From contig NC_081136.1 in assembly GCF_958295425.1 (NCBI RefSeq), positions 24,868,890 to 24,932,889 on the forward strand: a stretch of 64,000 nucleotides of DNA, read 5' to 3'. Each line of letters starts with the position of its first letter. Position 1 is the first letter of the stretch. This DNA is from Solea solea. Its lineage: Eukaryota; Chordata; Actinopteri; Pleuronectiformes; Soleidae. Made by a program: the position numbers and the translations under genes. Below, piece by piece: positions 37,476-50,178 of the stretch. Under the pieces are notes generated by a model. It made no database searches and had not been told where the DNA came from. It saw nothing but the letters and a program-made list of their open reading frames with translations.

Positions 37476-38264
37476 GTCTAGGGGATGTATGTCTATGAGG
37501 TGTCCTCACTAAGATCTAAAAAAGTGTGTGTGTGTGTGTGTGTGTGAGAGAGAAACCCAGTCTCAACTACACTCTGTTGTCAGACATAAAAAAACATATT
37601 TGTCTTGGTTTCCCCAAGATGGTTTTGGAGCCTCATCTTGAACCTCCTCACACCGTGAGCTTGTCTGGAGTTTCTGTTTGGATTTTGGGAGTTCCCGGGC
37701 TTCAACAATTTAAGATCCCACGTTTGTGTTTTCATTAACAACACGAGGAGAGTTCGGTTTACAGTCTCACGCGGCGAGGGTCATGTGAATCCTCACTGAC
37801 TGCATCCACAGGCCTTTGTGCTTGTGGCTCTATTCCATGAAAAACAGAGGTGTGATATGACAGAGAGGAATGGTCTGTTCCCAAAATCTTGTGTTTTATA
37901 ATTGTTCTTTGATTAATGGGTGAAAACAGACACTCAGGTGCTATCAATGCTCTGCTTTTGTGTTTGATTTGAACGTTTGGAATAGTTTAAGTGCACTGTG
38001 CTGACACAGGCACCTGTCTGCTTTGTGCTTTAAATTACATTTACAGTGGTTCAGTTTAGACTGAGTCACATCAATGGGAAACAATCACAAATGAGCCAAA
38101 TGAGAACACAATTTACAAAACTAGCATCGTGTTCTATTGAAGAAGGACTTAAACTACCGATTGAGACTTTCAACTCCTCAGTTAAATGTTTACTGATGTT
38201 ATAAATCAAGTGACCAGTAGGTTCATTCAAATATTTTCCAACTCGGGCAGTCAGAGCAATCTCA

Positions 38265-38385
38265 AAAATGTGTTATTTATTGGTTTATTTTACTTCATAG
38301 ATTCATTTTGCATTATAGGTTTTTATTGTGAGCTGTATATCGTTCTATATTAAAACAAACACTTTTATTTTGAAATTTGCTTCGG
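38265..38385. repeat. Fragment of the hAT element body
   Basis: ATAGATTCATTTTGCAT ... CTATATTAAAACAAACACTT ... ATTTTGAAATT parallels 36683-36760 inside the hAT element, without recognisable ends. Confidence 0.6.
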
Positions 38386-38989
38386 TACAGGACGGTAGAA
38401 TTAGCCGACAATAAACAACGGCTTTGAACGTGACACAACAGACAACAGTGGAGGACATCCAGCAGCTTTTTTTTGTTGTCCTGCCCAGTTTGAGGCTGTT
38501 TGTCTCAACAAGACTAAAGTGTGGGCGTTTGCCTCGACTTCTGTGGGATATTTACACCGATTGCAAAGGAGTGACGTTACCCACCCAGCTGGTCTAGCTC
38601 CACCCTGACCACCCAGGCAGAGTCCAGCACGCGTCAATTCCGTAAAAACCTGCACCCGCCCATACCTGTGATGCTCCGTAACGGAACTGACCCATTAACT
38701 GTCATTATGTCTCATGCTACACTGTACCTGTTAATAAAAACCCTGTTACCCAAACTGTAACTGTGATTAAAAACACATGGGCTCTCATACTGATGTGCGT
38801 CATATTTCCTCGCACATTTTCAACACAAATTTCAATCAACCACAGCCGAAAATAATAATAATAAAAAAGAAAGTACACAAAATATAACGTTAGATATCAT
38901 TTGCCCTGTTTTGCCATGAATTAATTTGAGACCTCGAGAAAACAAAACGATAGTCTAGTCTATTTAATCATTGCAGGAAACATCATTCA

Positions 38990-39150
38990 GTGTCGCAATG
39001 TCAGAGGAGCAGGAGACGTTCGATCACATATCTGTTCAATCAAGGCCTGACGCGGGCTGAAATAGCCTCACGCCTTGCTATAACAGGTAATGTACACTTT
39101 AGTGTGCGTCATCTAAGAAGACGGAAATCTTGGGCTTATCGCGTTTCATT
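38990..39150 (+). pseudogene. Fragment of an integrase/transposase-like gene (N-terminal helix-turn-helix)
   Basis: Conceptual translation gives ITYLFNQGLTRAEIASRLA followed by VHFSVRHLRRR, resembling the N-terminal DNA-binding part of an integrase-core (rve-like) family common in fish genomes as I recall it. The frame has no ATG (the first usable codon is GTG), ends its similarity near 39140, and is followed by simple TCTCGTTATCTCGAGAAAAC repeats. No catalytic D-D-E part was seen, so this is a dead remnant or one split exon. The family name is uncertain. Confidence 0.35.
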
Positions 39151-39773
39151 TCATTCATTATCTCTCAAATTAATTATCTCGTTATCTCGAGAAAACGGAG
39201 GAAGGCGATCTCGTTATCGCGGGAAAACAGAGGAAATAAAATGTTTATAAAAAATTAACAGTGCCTCACACACAGTAACTGTACTGCTCCAGTATTCCAC
39301 ATAAATTGCACATAGCAATATAACGCAGCTGTCTTGTTTTCCCCCTTAATTGATGCCAGCGGCATCCGACGTTCAAAATAAAAGCAATTTTGCCGCGATA
39401 AGAGTGATTTATTTGACCTTAAAATGTGTTTCGCTATGTAAAATGAATCTATTTTTGTTGCCGCCCTCTGCCCGTCCCACGTTTATTTCATTTTCACTCG
39501 TGTCCGAACGTGTGAATTTATGACGTGTATGTTTTTTAAACCCATTTCACACAGCCTTTTTGTGGATCACCTGTTGACCAAGGTAAGGGTGCCAAAGAAT
39601 GGAACAATCAGGGCTGGTTAACGGAAACACTACAAAATACCGTAGCTGAACTAATGTGAACTGTCAAATCTGAATTGTAACCAATCAGAATTGCAAAGTG
39701 TGGACGATAATGTGAACGCAGCCTGTGAGAGAAAACGGCTGCTCATTTATTATTTATTATTTAGTTTTAGTTG

Positions 39774-39803
<30 letters not shown>
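39774..39803. repeat. (TG)n microsatellite
   Basis: About 15 TG units immediately upstream of the candidate slc16a7 first exon. A second TG then AG run lies at about 40215-40254. Confidence 0.9.
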
Positions 39804-39804
<1 letters not shown>

Positions 39805-39899
39805 GCACATCAAATGAGAGCATTACTGCAATACCCAGGAACACAGAGGGGGGGAGCAACGCAATCTCTGGGACAATCCCTCGAAGCCGATCTGGTTTC

Positions 39900-40110
39900 A
39901 AAATAGAAACAAGAGCCTCCCTTCTTCCCTCCCTCCCTCCCTCCCTCCGCTCCACGTCAGACAGTAGCTCGCTCGCCCACTCACTCAGGAAATTTGAACA
40001 CAGAGCAGCAGTGAGTCCACACCGCGCGCGCACAGACACGGGCATCTCTTTCTGCGCCAAGGTCACCGAGCCCGGGGAGGAAGCAGACTCACACCTCCGT
40101 CTCCTCTGAG
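39900..40110 (+). promoter_or_regulatory. Candidate non-coding first exon / promoter of slc16a7
   Basis: This is among the more GC- and CpG-rich spots of the intergenic region (CCGCGCGCGCACAG, GAGCCCGGGGAGG), after a CCCT repeat. It ends with an exon-like TCCTCTGAG followed by GTAAAAT (40111), a plausible donor. The first coding exon of slc16a7 begins with a non-coding leader after an acceptor (49935), so an upstream exon must exist. This is the best-looking spot I see, but the link is inferred. Confidence 0.3.
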
Positions 40111-40214
40111 GTAAAATAGCACCCAGTGCCGGCTTGACAGTGATTATGTGGAGGATTAGCTCTGCTCTGCCGCGGTGTGAAGAGATGGACATGTGCTGCA
40201 GTGAGAATAAGAGA

Positions 40215-40254
<40 letters not shown>

Positions 40255-41026
40255 CGCGTGCCACACAGTGCAGGATGTCTGCATTTGTGGGAATGATGCG
40301 TTCAGGGGCTTTTGGGAAGATGTGGGAATCCCTGCTTTTCTCAGCCATGCGCTCAATCTCTGGAGGACAAAAATCAGTTTGGGTAAAGGATGACATTACA
40401 TCATTTGAAGTCACGTGACACTGAGCGCCCGCTTTAGTACATGTAGGCCCCGGGGCTTTAAGACTGGATTCATCCGGTCCATGTCCTGACATCAGCAGCA
40501 GCATCATCATCATATGATTAGGCTGCAGTGCTGAGGAATCACGCTGTTACGTCACCCGTCCACCTCCCAGTCAATCCTCTCCATGTGTGTGATGGATGTT
40601 GGGTTCAACCGTGGTGAACCATGGAGGGTTGTGATAATGAATTTGACAGGTTTATTAAAAGCCGAGCATGCCGGACTCCTCTGGTCAGCTGATAAGAGCT
40701 GTAAAAATAACCTCACATAGTCACTTTGTGGTCGGCTTCCTCTGAAGAATGGAAAGCTGGGCACGCGCCCTCCAAGTTTAGAGATCGTACTGTTTCATTT
40801 CAGAGACGAGCACATTTATGTAGGTTTCCCTATAAAAGCACCTTAACCATTCACTGCTGTTAAGCAAATATTCACCTCGATGATGTAAATTAAGAGCGGC
40901 CAGTAGCTGATACATGATCGCGTTTGTAGTTTCCTCATCAGTTCACACAAACCTCTTGTGTCAGACAGGTCATTTAATCAAAGTTAAAAAAAAAAGGGCG
41001 TTGCACGGTGTGCAGGATATATAGCG

Positions 41027-41310
41027 GGTAGCACGGTTGCCTCACAGCAAGAAGGACTGGTTTGAAACCTGTTTGAACGGAGGGCCTCTCTGTGCATATG
41101 TTCTCTCTCTCCATGGTTTTCTCTCCAGTTTCCTCCCACAATCCAAAAGTTGGACACTCTACTTTGGCCATAGGTGTGTGAACGTGAGAGTGAATGCTTG
41201 TTTGTCTCTTTGTGTTTGCCCTGCTGACTGACCCTGTTAACCCTCACCCTGACTGGCGGGCGACCTGTCCAGGGGGTGCGCGCCGCCTCTCGCTCCAGGT
41301 CAGCTTGACA
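41027..41310 (+). repeat. tRNA-derived SINE-like copy
   Basis: GTAGCACGGTTGCCTCACAGC (A-box side), GGTTTGAAACCTG (B-box side), TTTCCTCCCACAATCCAAAAG, then the tail GGCGGGCGACCTGTCCAGGG. The order matches the 63319-63530 head and the 50860-51055 tail, making this the most complete copy in the window. Confidence 0.7.
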
Positions 41311-41569
41311 TGTCACTTTTGGTGCCATTTCCCTCTGGAAAGTGTCAACCCGTGTACACCAACAACACCTTTTAAAGCAGATACCGCATTAGAAGTAAAA
41401 TAAAGCATATATGCATATATGTATAAGCATTATATGTATGTGCAATGTGTTTTTATCCAATTTGGGGGGATTAAACTAGCCTGACCTTTACTGCAGATGT
41501 TGATGAGTGGACCACAGCGATCATGTCATACAGTTAGATTGAAGAACATAAAGACAGATGTGTAGGTAT

Positions 41570-41935
41570 TAGGGCTGTCAATTTTCCTCTATAATCCCAT
41601 TCGAATTCCATTCCTTATTATTTTTAATTACAATTTTTCAGACATTTTAACTTTTAATATCATGTGGGTTGTTATACGCTCTGTCCACGAGGCTAGGCAC
41701 CGTGTACCTTGGCTCAAGCTCTTGGATAAAGTCTTTCAAATCGGTCTCATGTCTTGGCAAATAGCACGCGGATAGGCAGAGGAAAGAGGCCCGAATTAGA
41801 GTCGCCACGTTTTAACACGTGTGTATTTTTAAAAATACACATTCGAATATTAATTACAACAGTCGATTATTATCGTTTTTTTAAATATTCAAATTATATT
41901 CGACTCCCAAAATTCGTTCCAACAGCCACATAATC
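41570..41935. repeat. hAT-like AT-rich element, boundaries uncertain
   Basis: Starts TAGGGCTGTCAATTTTC and contains ATTCGAATATTAATTAC and GATTATTATCG. It ends near TTCCAACAGCCAC, a weak inverted partner of the start. No clear target duplication. Confidence 0.4.
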
Positions 41936-44900
41936 AGTGTAATATTTACACCATAATTTGACTTGAGTAATCTGGTTGAAAAGTGGTTGTTATACTGTAA
42001 AGCCGAGAGATTGTTGTGTGTGAAAATCCCAGTAGATCAGCATTTTCCTAAATACTCTGACCCACCCCTATGACATCAACAACCGGGCCATGTTCTAAGT
42101 CAATGGAGTCACATTTCCTCCTCACGATACAATACGCCAGTTTCCTGCTTTGGAGGAAGAAATTTCCCGGGGGCCCCGTGACTCTCACGAAATTGTAACA
42201 ATGCGCCAAATATAACATTTATTGAATCAATAGTAGAATAAACGTTTCACTTTTCTTTCAATAATCTGTTGTGCAAATAACATTTTTGCTATTGCAATAC
42301 AAATAACCTCAATATTGCTTCGTGAGAAAGCAATTTTCAAATTATTATGCAATTATAACTATAATAGTGTACTTTTTTAAACAATAAACACATTTGGATA
42401 ACAAAGAATACTTTACCAATATCAATAATTAGCAATACATATGCTTTCCCCTGCCAATGTTTTGAGACACAAGACACGAAGATGTATTTGGTGGCATTTT
42501 CTCGTCTAGGGTTTGGTCGTCGTGAATCATTGTTCCGTTCGGCTGACGTTGGCTTGTTGTAAGTTTCCCAAACTTCTTTTTGCCCCTGTCAGAAACTTCT
42601 CTATTATCTAAACCTTGTTGGTACGTCACTTAAATTAGTTCGGGTCACAGCGAGACCAAAAGTTCCACCTGCTAAACTTTAGTTAGTACTTAAAAAAAAC
42701 AGAACTCGCTCCCCCCCCGGTCTCCACGCCCCCCCAGGGGGGCCCGCCCCACAGTTTGAAAAAGGCTGCAATACGCAATACACGGTCCACGATACCAATA
42801 ATATCAAGATACTGTGATAAACAATATTGCAAAGCCTTAACTTAAGAAAACAAAATCTCTGTGAAAAGTTAAAAGTGCCGCATTTCTCTATATATTCACA
42901 TCATAGAGAACAAAGTGCCTAAAGTCTATGTACTGAACGTGGATGGGGCTTCTCTTAACGTAGCTTTCTCAGCCATTATCCCACTGTAAGCTCCCACTTC
43001 TTCAGCCACGTAACTTCAGCCCAAGTTTCCCTCATTCATTTGATCAGCGCAATTGAGGAGACGTCATGCGGCGACGCCTGGCGAGTGAAACTGGCAGGGA
43101 CTGTTCAAAATATCGACGTTTGACCTGGCGTATCCATTAGCATACCGCATGAGGAAGGTCTACGGTATATCACCGAATCAAGTTGCTGCCATGTGATTGG
43201 CTTATTAGACATCTGCCTGAGTTGAACAGCTGTATCTGATAAAGACACCGGTGAGTTTATCTTTGATGTGAACAGTTGTTGACATAATAGTGTTGTACCT
43301 CGGGGTATCTTTCGGTGTGGATCAGGTTTCTGGATCAGGCGTTCTTTCCATGTTCCAGCATTGTGGCTTGTTGTGGACACAAGCCCACTGTGCTCAGACA
43401 ACACTGCTTAAAACAGAACAAGGAAGTGCACACTGGTATGTTACTGTCTCATGGAACAAACTTAACAAGCTCACAAGCATTGTCTGTCTTTGACCAGCGT
43501 GTACTTCCACATGCACCGAGAATCCCTCCCGTTTTAAGCAGTGTCGATACGAGCTGTATCAGGCAAACAACTGCTGCAAATCTAATCGGTTTAAGAGCTA
43601 ATTTGTCTCTGAATCACAAGACTTGTCTGTGAACAGCGGTGATAATCACACAAAAGACCCTTTTCTTATGCACTGTTTATTGTTGTCATCCTTTTTTCAA
43701 TTTGTAATGTTGGATAACTGCCTCCTCCTTTTTTTCCTAGAACATTGTTGGTTAGTTATTTTGAGTCTTGTCAAACTGGACGCATGACTTCCTAACCCTG
43801 AACAGATCAACAAAACTATGCCCTTGAACTTAATGTCTGGAGGTGTGGCGCAGAGCTTTGGATTGGGCGTTTGGCTTCGGGGAATGTGGGTGTTGGCACC
43901 CTGCGTGGACTTGCAAGGTGGGTTTGACTCGCCAAGATGACACAGCCATAGATTATGTAGAAGTGATTGACTGATTAATACTTTAATGCTGTAATGGCCC
44001 CAGTAAACACAAGGTTGTAGGCTGGAATCAATGGAAGGTTTTCCCACATCATTTAAGTCAAAGGTATGTTTCACCAATTGCGTTTTTTACTCAAGGCTAC
44101 CTTTCAGGAATTCTAGCCTGAGGCCATAAGAGTACACTGACTTACAGTTGAGTAGATAATTATGTTATAATCATTATTTACGTACCTGTTTCTGCTCATG
44201 ACCAATGGCAGTATCAATGTGGTGAGATTAGATGCTATGTTGATAACAAGAAAGAAAAGCGTGCTTTGGTTGACATTTAAATACTTGCCAAATGGGTTAA
44301 TCATGAACTATTTGAGAAACTAAGTGAGCAATGTGAATAAGAGTTTGTCATCGAGCAACTCCTGCCTTGCCATGACCTGTAGTCCAATGACACAAGGGTT
44401 AGGTAGAGGGGAAGGTGTGCTCATGGTCATGCTGGCAGCTGCTGACCATAGAGGTCAAGTGTCCTATTCTAGAGCATGAAATTACTTACTCCACCTCCAC
44501 TTTTTATTGGACATTTAAGTGGAAGTAACAAATAATTCTGCTGTTTAAGATTTCACCAAATTAGGTATATATATACAGTATCTATAACATATAGTATATC
44601 TAATATAGGGTTGCAAAGAAAATTGCTGGTAAATTCCCGATACTTTTCCAGAAACTTTCCATTTTCCATTTCCATTTTGGAAATATTACAAATTCGAAAG
44701 TTTAAGAGAATGAACTGGGAATTTTGGATTATTTAATAACGGAAAGAAACCGTGTCATACACAAATATAACATTTTTGTTTTGTCATAAGTAGACATGCT
44801 TGCAAAATGATACAGTTAAATAGAACAATATTTTGTTTTTGCTTTATTTTTATTTTTTGCGAGTGTTGTTCTTGGGCGCTTGCTTGACCATGTTTCAGGC

Positions 44901-47900
44901 CTCGCTCTGTGAACAGATTGTCATTTTTGTCGCTGCAAACACTCGATGTCTCGATGTCTCTACAGTTTCTCTCCGGCTTCTCACTATTAAAGCCGCACCC
45001 ATCTGTATCGTCTCCAATGGTTCTCACCTGAAACACAACACTGGGGTCTCACATTGGCTCTTGTCGTGAATTAAACCTGAGCTCGGGCTCTGCACAAAGA
45101 ATACTGTTTTTCGGGCTTTCTGCCAAAGTACTAAGTGATGTCCTTGGACACACAAACACACACACACACACACTCATAGGTCTGTTGTGTGTAAGTCATT
45201 TTGTTTCTTTTTACCAAGGTGAAGGCAGCAGAGCATTTCAAGTATATGCATAACACAATGGACTAACCTAGCAACACACAAGGCTGTGTGTGTGTGTGTG
45301 TGTCCATTCATTTATTGAAAACCTTGCTGGTCAGACAAGTTCATTTGGACAGGTTTAGGTTTACTTGCAGCGTTAAATCACTGTTTTTGACACCTTGAAA
45401 ATGAATCAGTGTCATTAATCCCATTATTTTGATTCCCTTTTGGTCTAGACACTATACTGTAGAGAGATAATAGAATTTACCTGCAGGTGTCTAAACGGTT
45501 TATTCATGAGGCAGTAATGCCACGTCATGGCTGCCCAATGGCCCAATGTATTTGTTGAGACACCTGCAGTCATGTGACACCCAAAGCAATTCTTCCAGTT
45601 GTGTTGAAATAGAAATCTATAGGAAAAATAAGCCTACTTTCACTTGAATTTCATCAATTAGGTAAATTATTATTCCATTTGCCTCTTAGACTTAATCATC
45701 TGGATTATGACAGCAGCGTAACAAATTGGGGGTGACTAAAACTACAGGAGAGTGAATTGTTGGAGCAAATTGTTTGTGAGGAAGCCGAAAAGTTGAATCA
45801 ATTTGATCTCGCTTTATATTTGCGTATCGTTGTTTTGTGGCCATCAGGTTTGCGTCATCTTTATTCCGTTGAGAGTAAAGCAGTCGATCGCTCCGTCCAT
45901 CCACTTCTTGTCAACTCTGAAAGAAGTACTTTTATATGAGTCTGAACTGCACTGCAACCTGATCAGACAGGCGGGAAACCTAACAAAGAAACACAGCGAC
46001 ATCATTTATTTATGTTGGTAGCTGCGGTTGTCTTGTTGACTGTACCACCAACAACATCCCTTTGTGTTGCTTCTTATTTCCAAATTAGACTGGAAATACA
46101 GTGGTTATATTAAGATGGTATATATGTATATATATATCTATATATATAGATATATATATGAACATTTGACTAACAACAAGGATGCTTGTCTGGGCAGCTT
46201 ATGAAAGTTAATGAAATCCAAAAATATGGATTTTTAGTTATTAGCATACTTACGAGCCATGACCATAGGCATTTGTTACTACTATGTGGTCTTTAAGACA
46301 AGGTTGTAAGAACCGACGAGGGACTTGTTGGAACAGATAAATGGAAGAGAGGTAAAGAATGCATGTCCGCAGGTGATTGTGTCTTTAAATGTGGCCATTT
46401 ATGACTGAAAGGGAAGATGTTATCAGTGTGGAGGGCTACTTAGAGACGTGTAAAAGGAGTTGAAAGGCACCAGCTAACAATGGCGCAATATCTTTTCTTT
46501 CATATCTGACAGCAGTATCATAATCTTGCATATCAACCAATTAAGGGTGGGCATTATTCCTTTGATTATGTAAGTATATGAAAAAGATACGTTATTGAGA
46601 GACAGTCTTCTTGGGCACGTGTGTTTCACTCCACCTCATCTGCTTCTATTTGAGTGTGTGTGTGTGTGTGTGAGATCTAAAAAAAACTGTATTGAAACTT
46701 ATTGGAAAAAAAAACTGGGTTTCTTCTATCATTTGAAGAAATTCTTTCCCCTAGAGGCAAGAAAAAGTATTGTACAGTGTTTATTCTTATCTGTGTTAGA
46801 TGATGGTGATGTGATTTACATGCATGCAGCTTCATCTCAGCTTCAGAAACTGGACTCTGGTATATCATGCCGCAATAGGCTTTGTAACAAATGCTGGCTC
46901 ACACACTCACTCCGGTATTTTTTAGATGCAAAACATAATTTCACTACTTCCTTAAACACATTCAAAGGCATTTCATGAACCGCCGTGAAAGAAATAAGTT
47001 GTTGTTTTACATAACCTCTTTGAGGGGTTCGGATTAAGGATCTTGTTGTTATGGCCTGTATACTTCTGCACTTCACTTAGTTATTACCTCCTTTTAACTT
47101 TTATATTCTGTTGTGAGTTTTAAATCTGAAATTAAACTATCTGTGCTATCTATGCTGCTATCTTGACCAGGACTCCCTGCAAGGACAGATGTTGTATCTC
47201 AATGGGACATCCCTGGCTCAATACAGGATAAAAAAAAAACAAAAAAACTTTTAAAGGCCTTTTTTTAGCTTAAGACCTGGTTTTAGGGTTACGGTTAGAC
47301 ATTTACATGTGATGGTAAAGATTCGGTTAAGAGGCCAGGGCCTGGGTGACCAGCGGTAAATGCCCTGACTATAAGAAACTAGCTTCCTCTTGCACAATTG
47401 CACACATTGCCGTGTTTCTGCAACTCACAAAATACTTTATCTATAATATCTTGATGTGTCCGTTTCCCGTGTACTGTGTATTATAATTAGGTCATAAACC
47501 AGTATGTCTCGTCAGGCTGGAAACTTTTATAGTAGATCGTGAGATAGATGTGTCCTCACCGAGATACCAAAACAAGTTTGTGCAAGTGTGTGTGTGTGTG
47601 TGCCCTGTCATATGTCAGTGTAGTGGAGTAGAAAGGGCAGAGAATGACGCTGTAAGCAAACATTTAACTGGACTAAAACAAACGTCACTCCGAATGAATG
47701 GTAGCGCGGTGTATGTGTGAGTGTGGTGACACTGAATAACTGTTGGATAATGTCAAACGGCGTTTTTGCTCGAAATGCCCATCCCGTTATTGAGAACCCG
47801 GCATTGACTTTCATCATGTCGAACCGTAACCATAACCAGTCAGTGACTAACCCAAACAGCTCCTCAGAAATGAGCTTTTTGCCCTATTAGGGCCTGGCTT

Positions 47901-48479
47901 TGGTCTCCGTGAAGACGACCGTTCCTGACAAAGCCAGTGTTTATGCCAGAAAAGGGTCAAATGTAACTGTACACACTAGGTGGTATAATCATTAGACTGA
48001 CCTTGGTGTGTGAAATTGGCGAAAGGCCCCTTCAACTCGTACCTGCTCTTTTACGTAGCTCTTGAAATCACTGGTGCCATTTACGGTGTCGCACAGCCAA
48101 GCTCACTGATCCATGTCTAGCGCCGTTAATCTGACATAATTGCTCACTTGTGATGCCGCACTGTAAACAGAGAGAGACTTGTTGGTTCTTCTACAGGCTG
48201 TTCATTTATGTAAAAACCACACGGGCTGCTCTCAACGTCTCAGTTTGCATCACGAGTTAATTATACAGCTGTAAATTGTTCCTGGCTGCTGCAGAGAGGT
48301 GAAGCTAATGAGGTCAGACAGAGCTGAGCCACTACACTCTGCACTCTTTGCTGTCGCTGTGAACGAAGCAGCATCGTAGCATCGTAGCATCATTTATTTA
48401 TATACTGTATATGTCGTGACACGTGCATCCCATGCGCTTTGCTTGCTGAGGACCCTTTTTCCTGGTAATGGATTTAGAT
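41936..48479. other. Intergenic, no gene seen
   Basis: AT-rich. It contains a possible SINE-like unit at 43835-44075 (GGTGTGGCGCAGAGC ... GGTTGTAGGCTGGAATC), several (CA)n/(TG)n runs (45147-45173, 45285-45303, 46655-46673), and a TA-rich palindromic block (46114-46160). A relative of the 36500 repeat lies at 47268-47335 and one of the 26500 repeat at 47825-47965. A unique-looking stretch at 48225-48315 could be regulatory. Confidence 0.5.
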
Positions 48480-48735
48480 TCTGACACAAATAGGTTGTGG
48501 TTTTTCATACCTAATCATCGATATATCATCTCAATTAGTTGTTTGGTCAGTAAAGTGTCAGACATTTCTGAAAAATGACGACCACTGTCTACCTTAACCT
48601 CAAAATAATAATCTTCTCAAACCAAAATATTCACTTTTTCACCATTTCTTTGCTTTATGTGGCAAAGAAACAAGAAAAATATTCAAATGTAAGAAGCTGA
48701 AACGTTGAAGAACCTGTTGATAATGATAAAACAAA
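48480..48735. repeat. Degenerate relative of the neighbouring hAT-type element
   Basis: Words such as GTTTGGTCAGTAAAGTGTCAG and CTTTGCTTTATGTGGCAAAG echo the 48740-49086 element at lower similarity. It appears to be an older insertion next to a younger one. Confidence 0.4.
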
Positions 48736-48739
48736 AGTA

Positions 48740-49086
48740 TAGAGCTGCAACTAGCGATTATTTTCTCGATTAATCAATTAATCGTTTGGTTCATAAAATG
48801 TCAGAAAACGTTAAAAAAATGTTGAGCAGTGTTAGTTAAACCTGGAAATGATGATGTTCTCAAAAGTCTTGTTTTGTCCACAAACCAAAATGATGAACTT
48901 TTAATGATTTCTTTGTTATCCAGAGCAAATAAATGAAGGAAATACTCACATTTAAGAAGCTTAAACAATCGGAAATCTTGTTTTAATCACGAAAAAAAGC
49001 TTCAAACCAAAAAAAGTTGGAAAAAGTTGTCGATTAATTTAGTATTCGAATAATAATCAATTCATCGATGAATTGTTTCAGCTCTA
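48740..49086. mobile_element. Short non-autonomous hAT-type element, second copy
   Basis: 347 bp starting TAGAGCTGCAAC and ending GTTTCAGCTCTA (11 of 12 inverted match). It is flanked by CAAAAGTA (48732-48739) and CAAAACTA (49087-49094), an 8-bp duplication with one change. The body is clearly homologous to 1792-2111. It lies about 0.85 kb upstream of the first coding exon of slc16a7. Confidence 0.8.
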
Positions 49087-49935
49087 CAAAACTATCTCAG
49101 TAGTTGACGATCAATTTAAAGTTGATTGATCGATTTAATCGTTGCAGCAGTAGCAGCAGCAGCAGCCTTTGCCACGCCATAACAAGCCATTTCAAATAAA
49201 CATAATGCATCTTTTATCTTAAACTAAACCTATACAGCTAATACTCACATTCTGGCATTCTCCGTGAAGCTTTTTTTTTACGTCATAGTTTCAGTTTACG
49301 GACAGTATCTGATTTTACTTTCTTTTTTCATCTGACATGTGATCCAGTCATGATTTTTTTTCCCTGCGACACTCGGCTGGAGCGACTGCCCCGTGTTCTC
49401 TCCACGTCACGTTTGACAATAAAATAATGACGTGTGTCCGTAGGGTAACTGGAGTGTGTTTGCTTTGTACACAGAGGCACCTGATTATTAAACACCGGCC
49501 TCTGCCTCATTTGCAGCACCCCGTAAGGCCTGGGGGGGGGGCTGGGCTCAAGGTGAATACTGGGCTGGTCTGGTCTTGTATCTCTGGTAGAGTGAGAGTG
49601 TCCTCTGAAACACATGACTCTCTGTGTGTGCATGTGTGTGTTTGGACACGCCTTCTCCAGGATACGGACCTCTGGTATGTCCTCTTCACTCTTGTGTCAC
49701 ATTGCAGCGGGTAGTTGTCTCGTGGAAATGACAACACAAGGACAAGGCTTTTGACCTCCTTTGGCTTCTCTGTATACTGTCAACACGAGCGGCAACTTGG
49801 TAATATGATTTACTTCAGATAAATCCAGATAAGAGTGTGAGCCCATGATGGGAATAGTTGATAATAATAATTACAGGGTGAAATGAAAAGGTTTAAATAT
49901 CCCCTCTGTCTTTGTTTTTTGTCTCTCTTTTGCAG

Positions 49936-50178
49936 TGAGTAGTCAGCGTTGAGGTGGGCCAGAGATGCCGCCCCCTGCATGTCCACCTGCAGTGCCCCCA
50001 CCAGATGGCGGTTGGGGTTGGGCCGTGGTGTTGGCCTCTTTCATCTCCATCGGCTTCTCGTACGCCTTTCCCAAGGCCATCACTGTCTTTTTCAAAGACA
50101 TCCAGATCATCTTCGATGCCTCCTACAGTCAGGTCGCGTGGATCTCCTCCATCATGCTCGCAGTCATGTATGCCGCAG
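49936..50178 (+). CDS. slc16a7: slc16a7 first coding exon (29-bp leader, residues 1-71)
   Basis: The acceptor TCTTTTGCAG ends at 49935. A 29-base leader precedes ATG 49965. It encodes the proline-rich N-terminus, DGGWGW and TM1 ([19 protein letters not shown]), then TM2 up to MLAVMYAAG. The donor GTGAGT begins at 50179 and splits a Gly codon in phase 1. Confidence 0.93.

Larger units (their letters stand above)
36500..37545. repeat. GGTTAGG-rich interspersed repeat interrupted by the hAT element
   Basis: AAGACCTGGTTTTAGGGTTAG ... AGGGTAAGGGTCTAG before the hAT element and GGATGTATGTCTATGAGGTG ... (GT)n after it read as two halves of one repeat. A second copy of the left part lies at about 47268-47335 (AAGACCTGGTTTTAGGGTTAC). 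The TTAGGG-like words are not a telomere array. Confidence 0.55.

Noticed and set aside
39767..40513. 248-codon open frame on the minus strand
   Set aside because: It is built from CA/TG, AG and CCCT simple repeats (HTHTHTH, SLSLS runs), has no domain or splice partner, and lies over the possible slc16a7 first exon.
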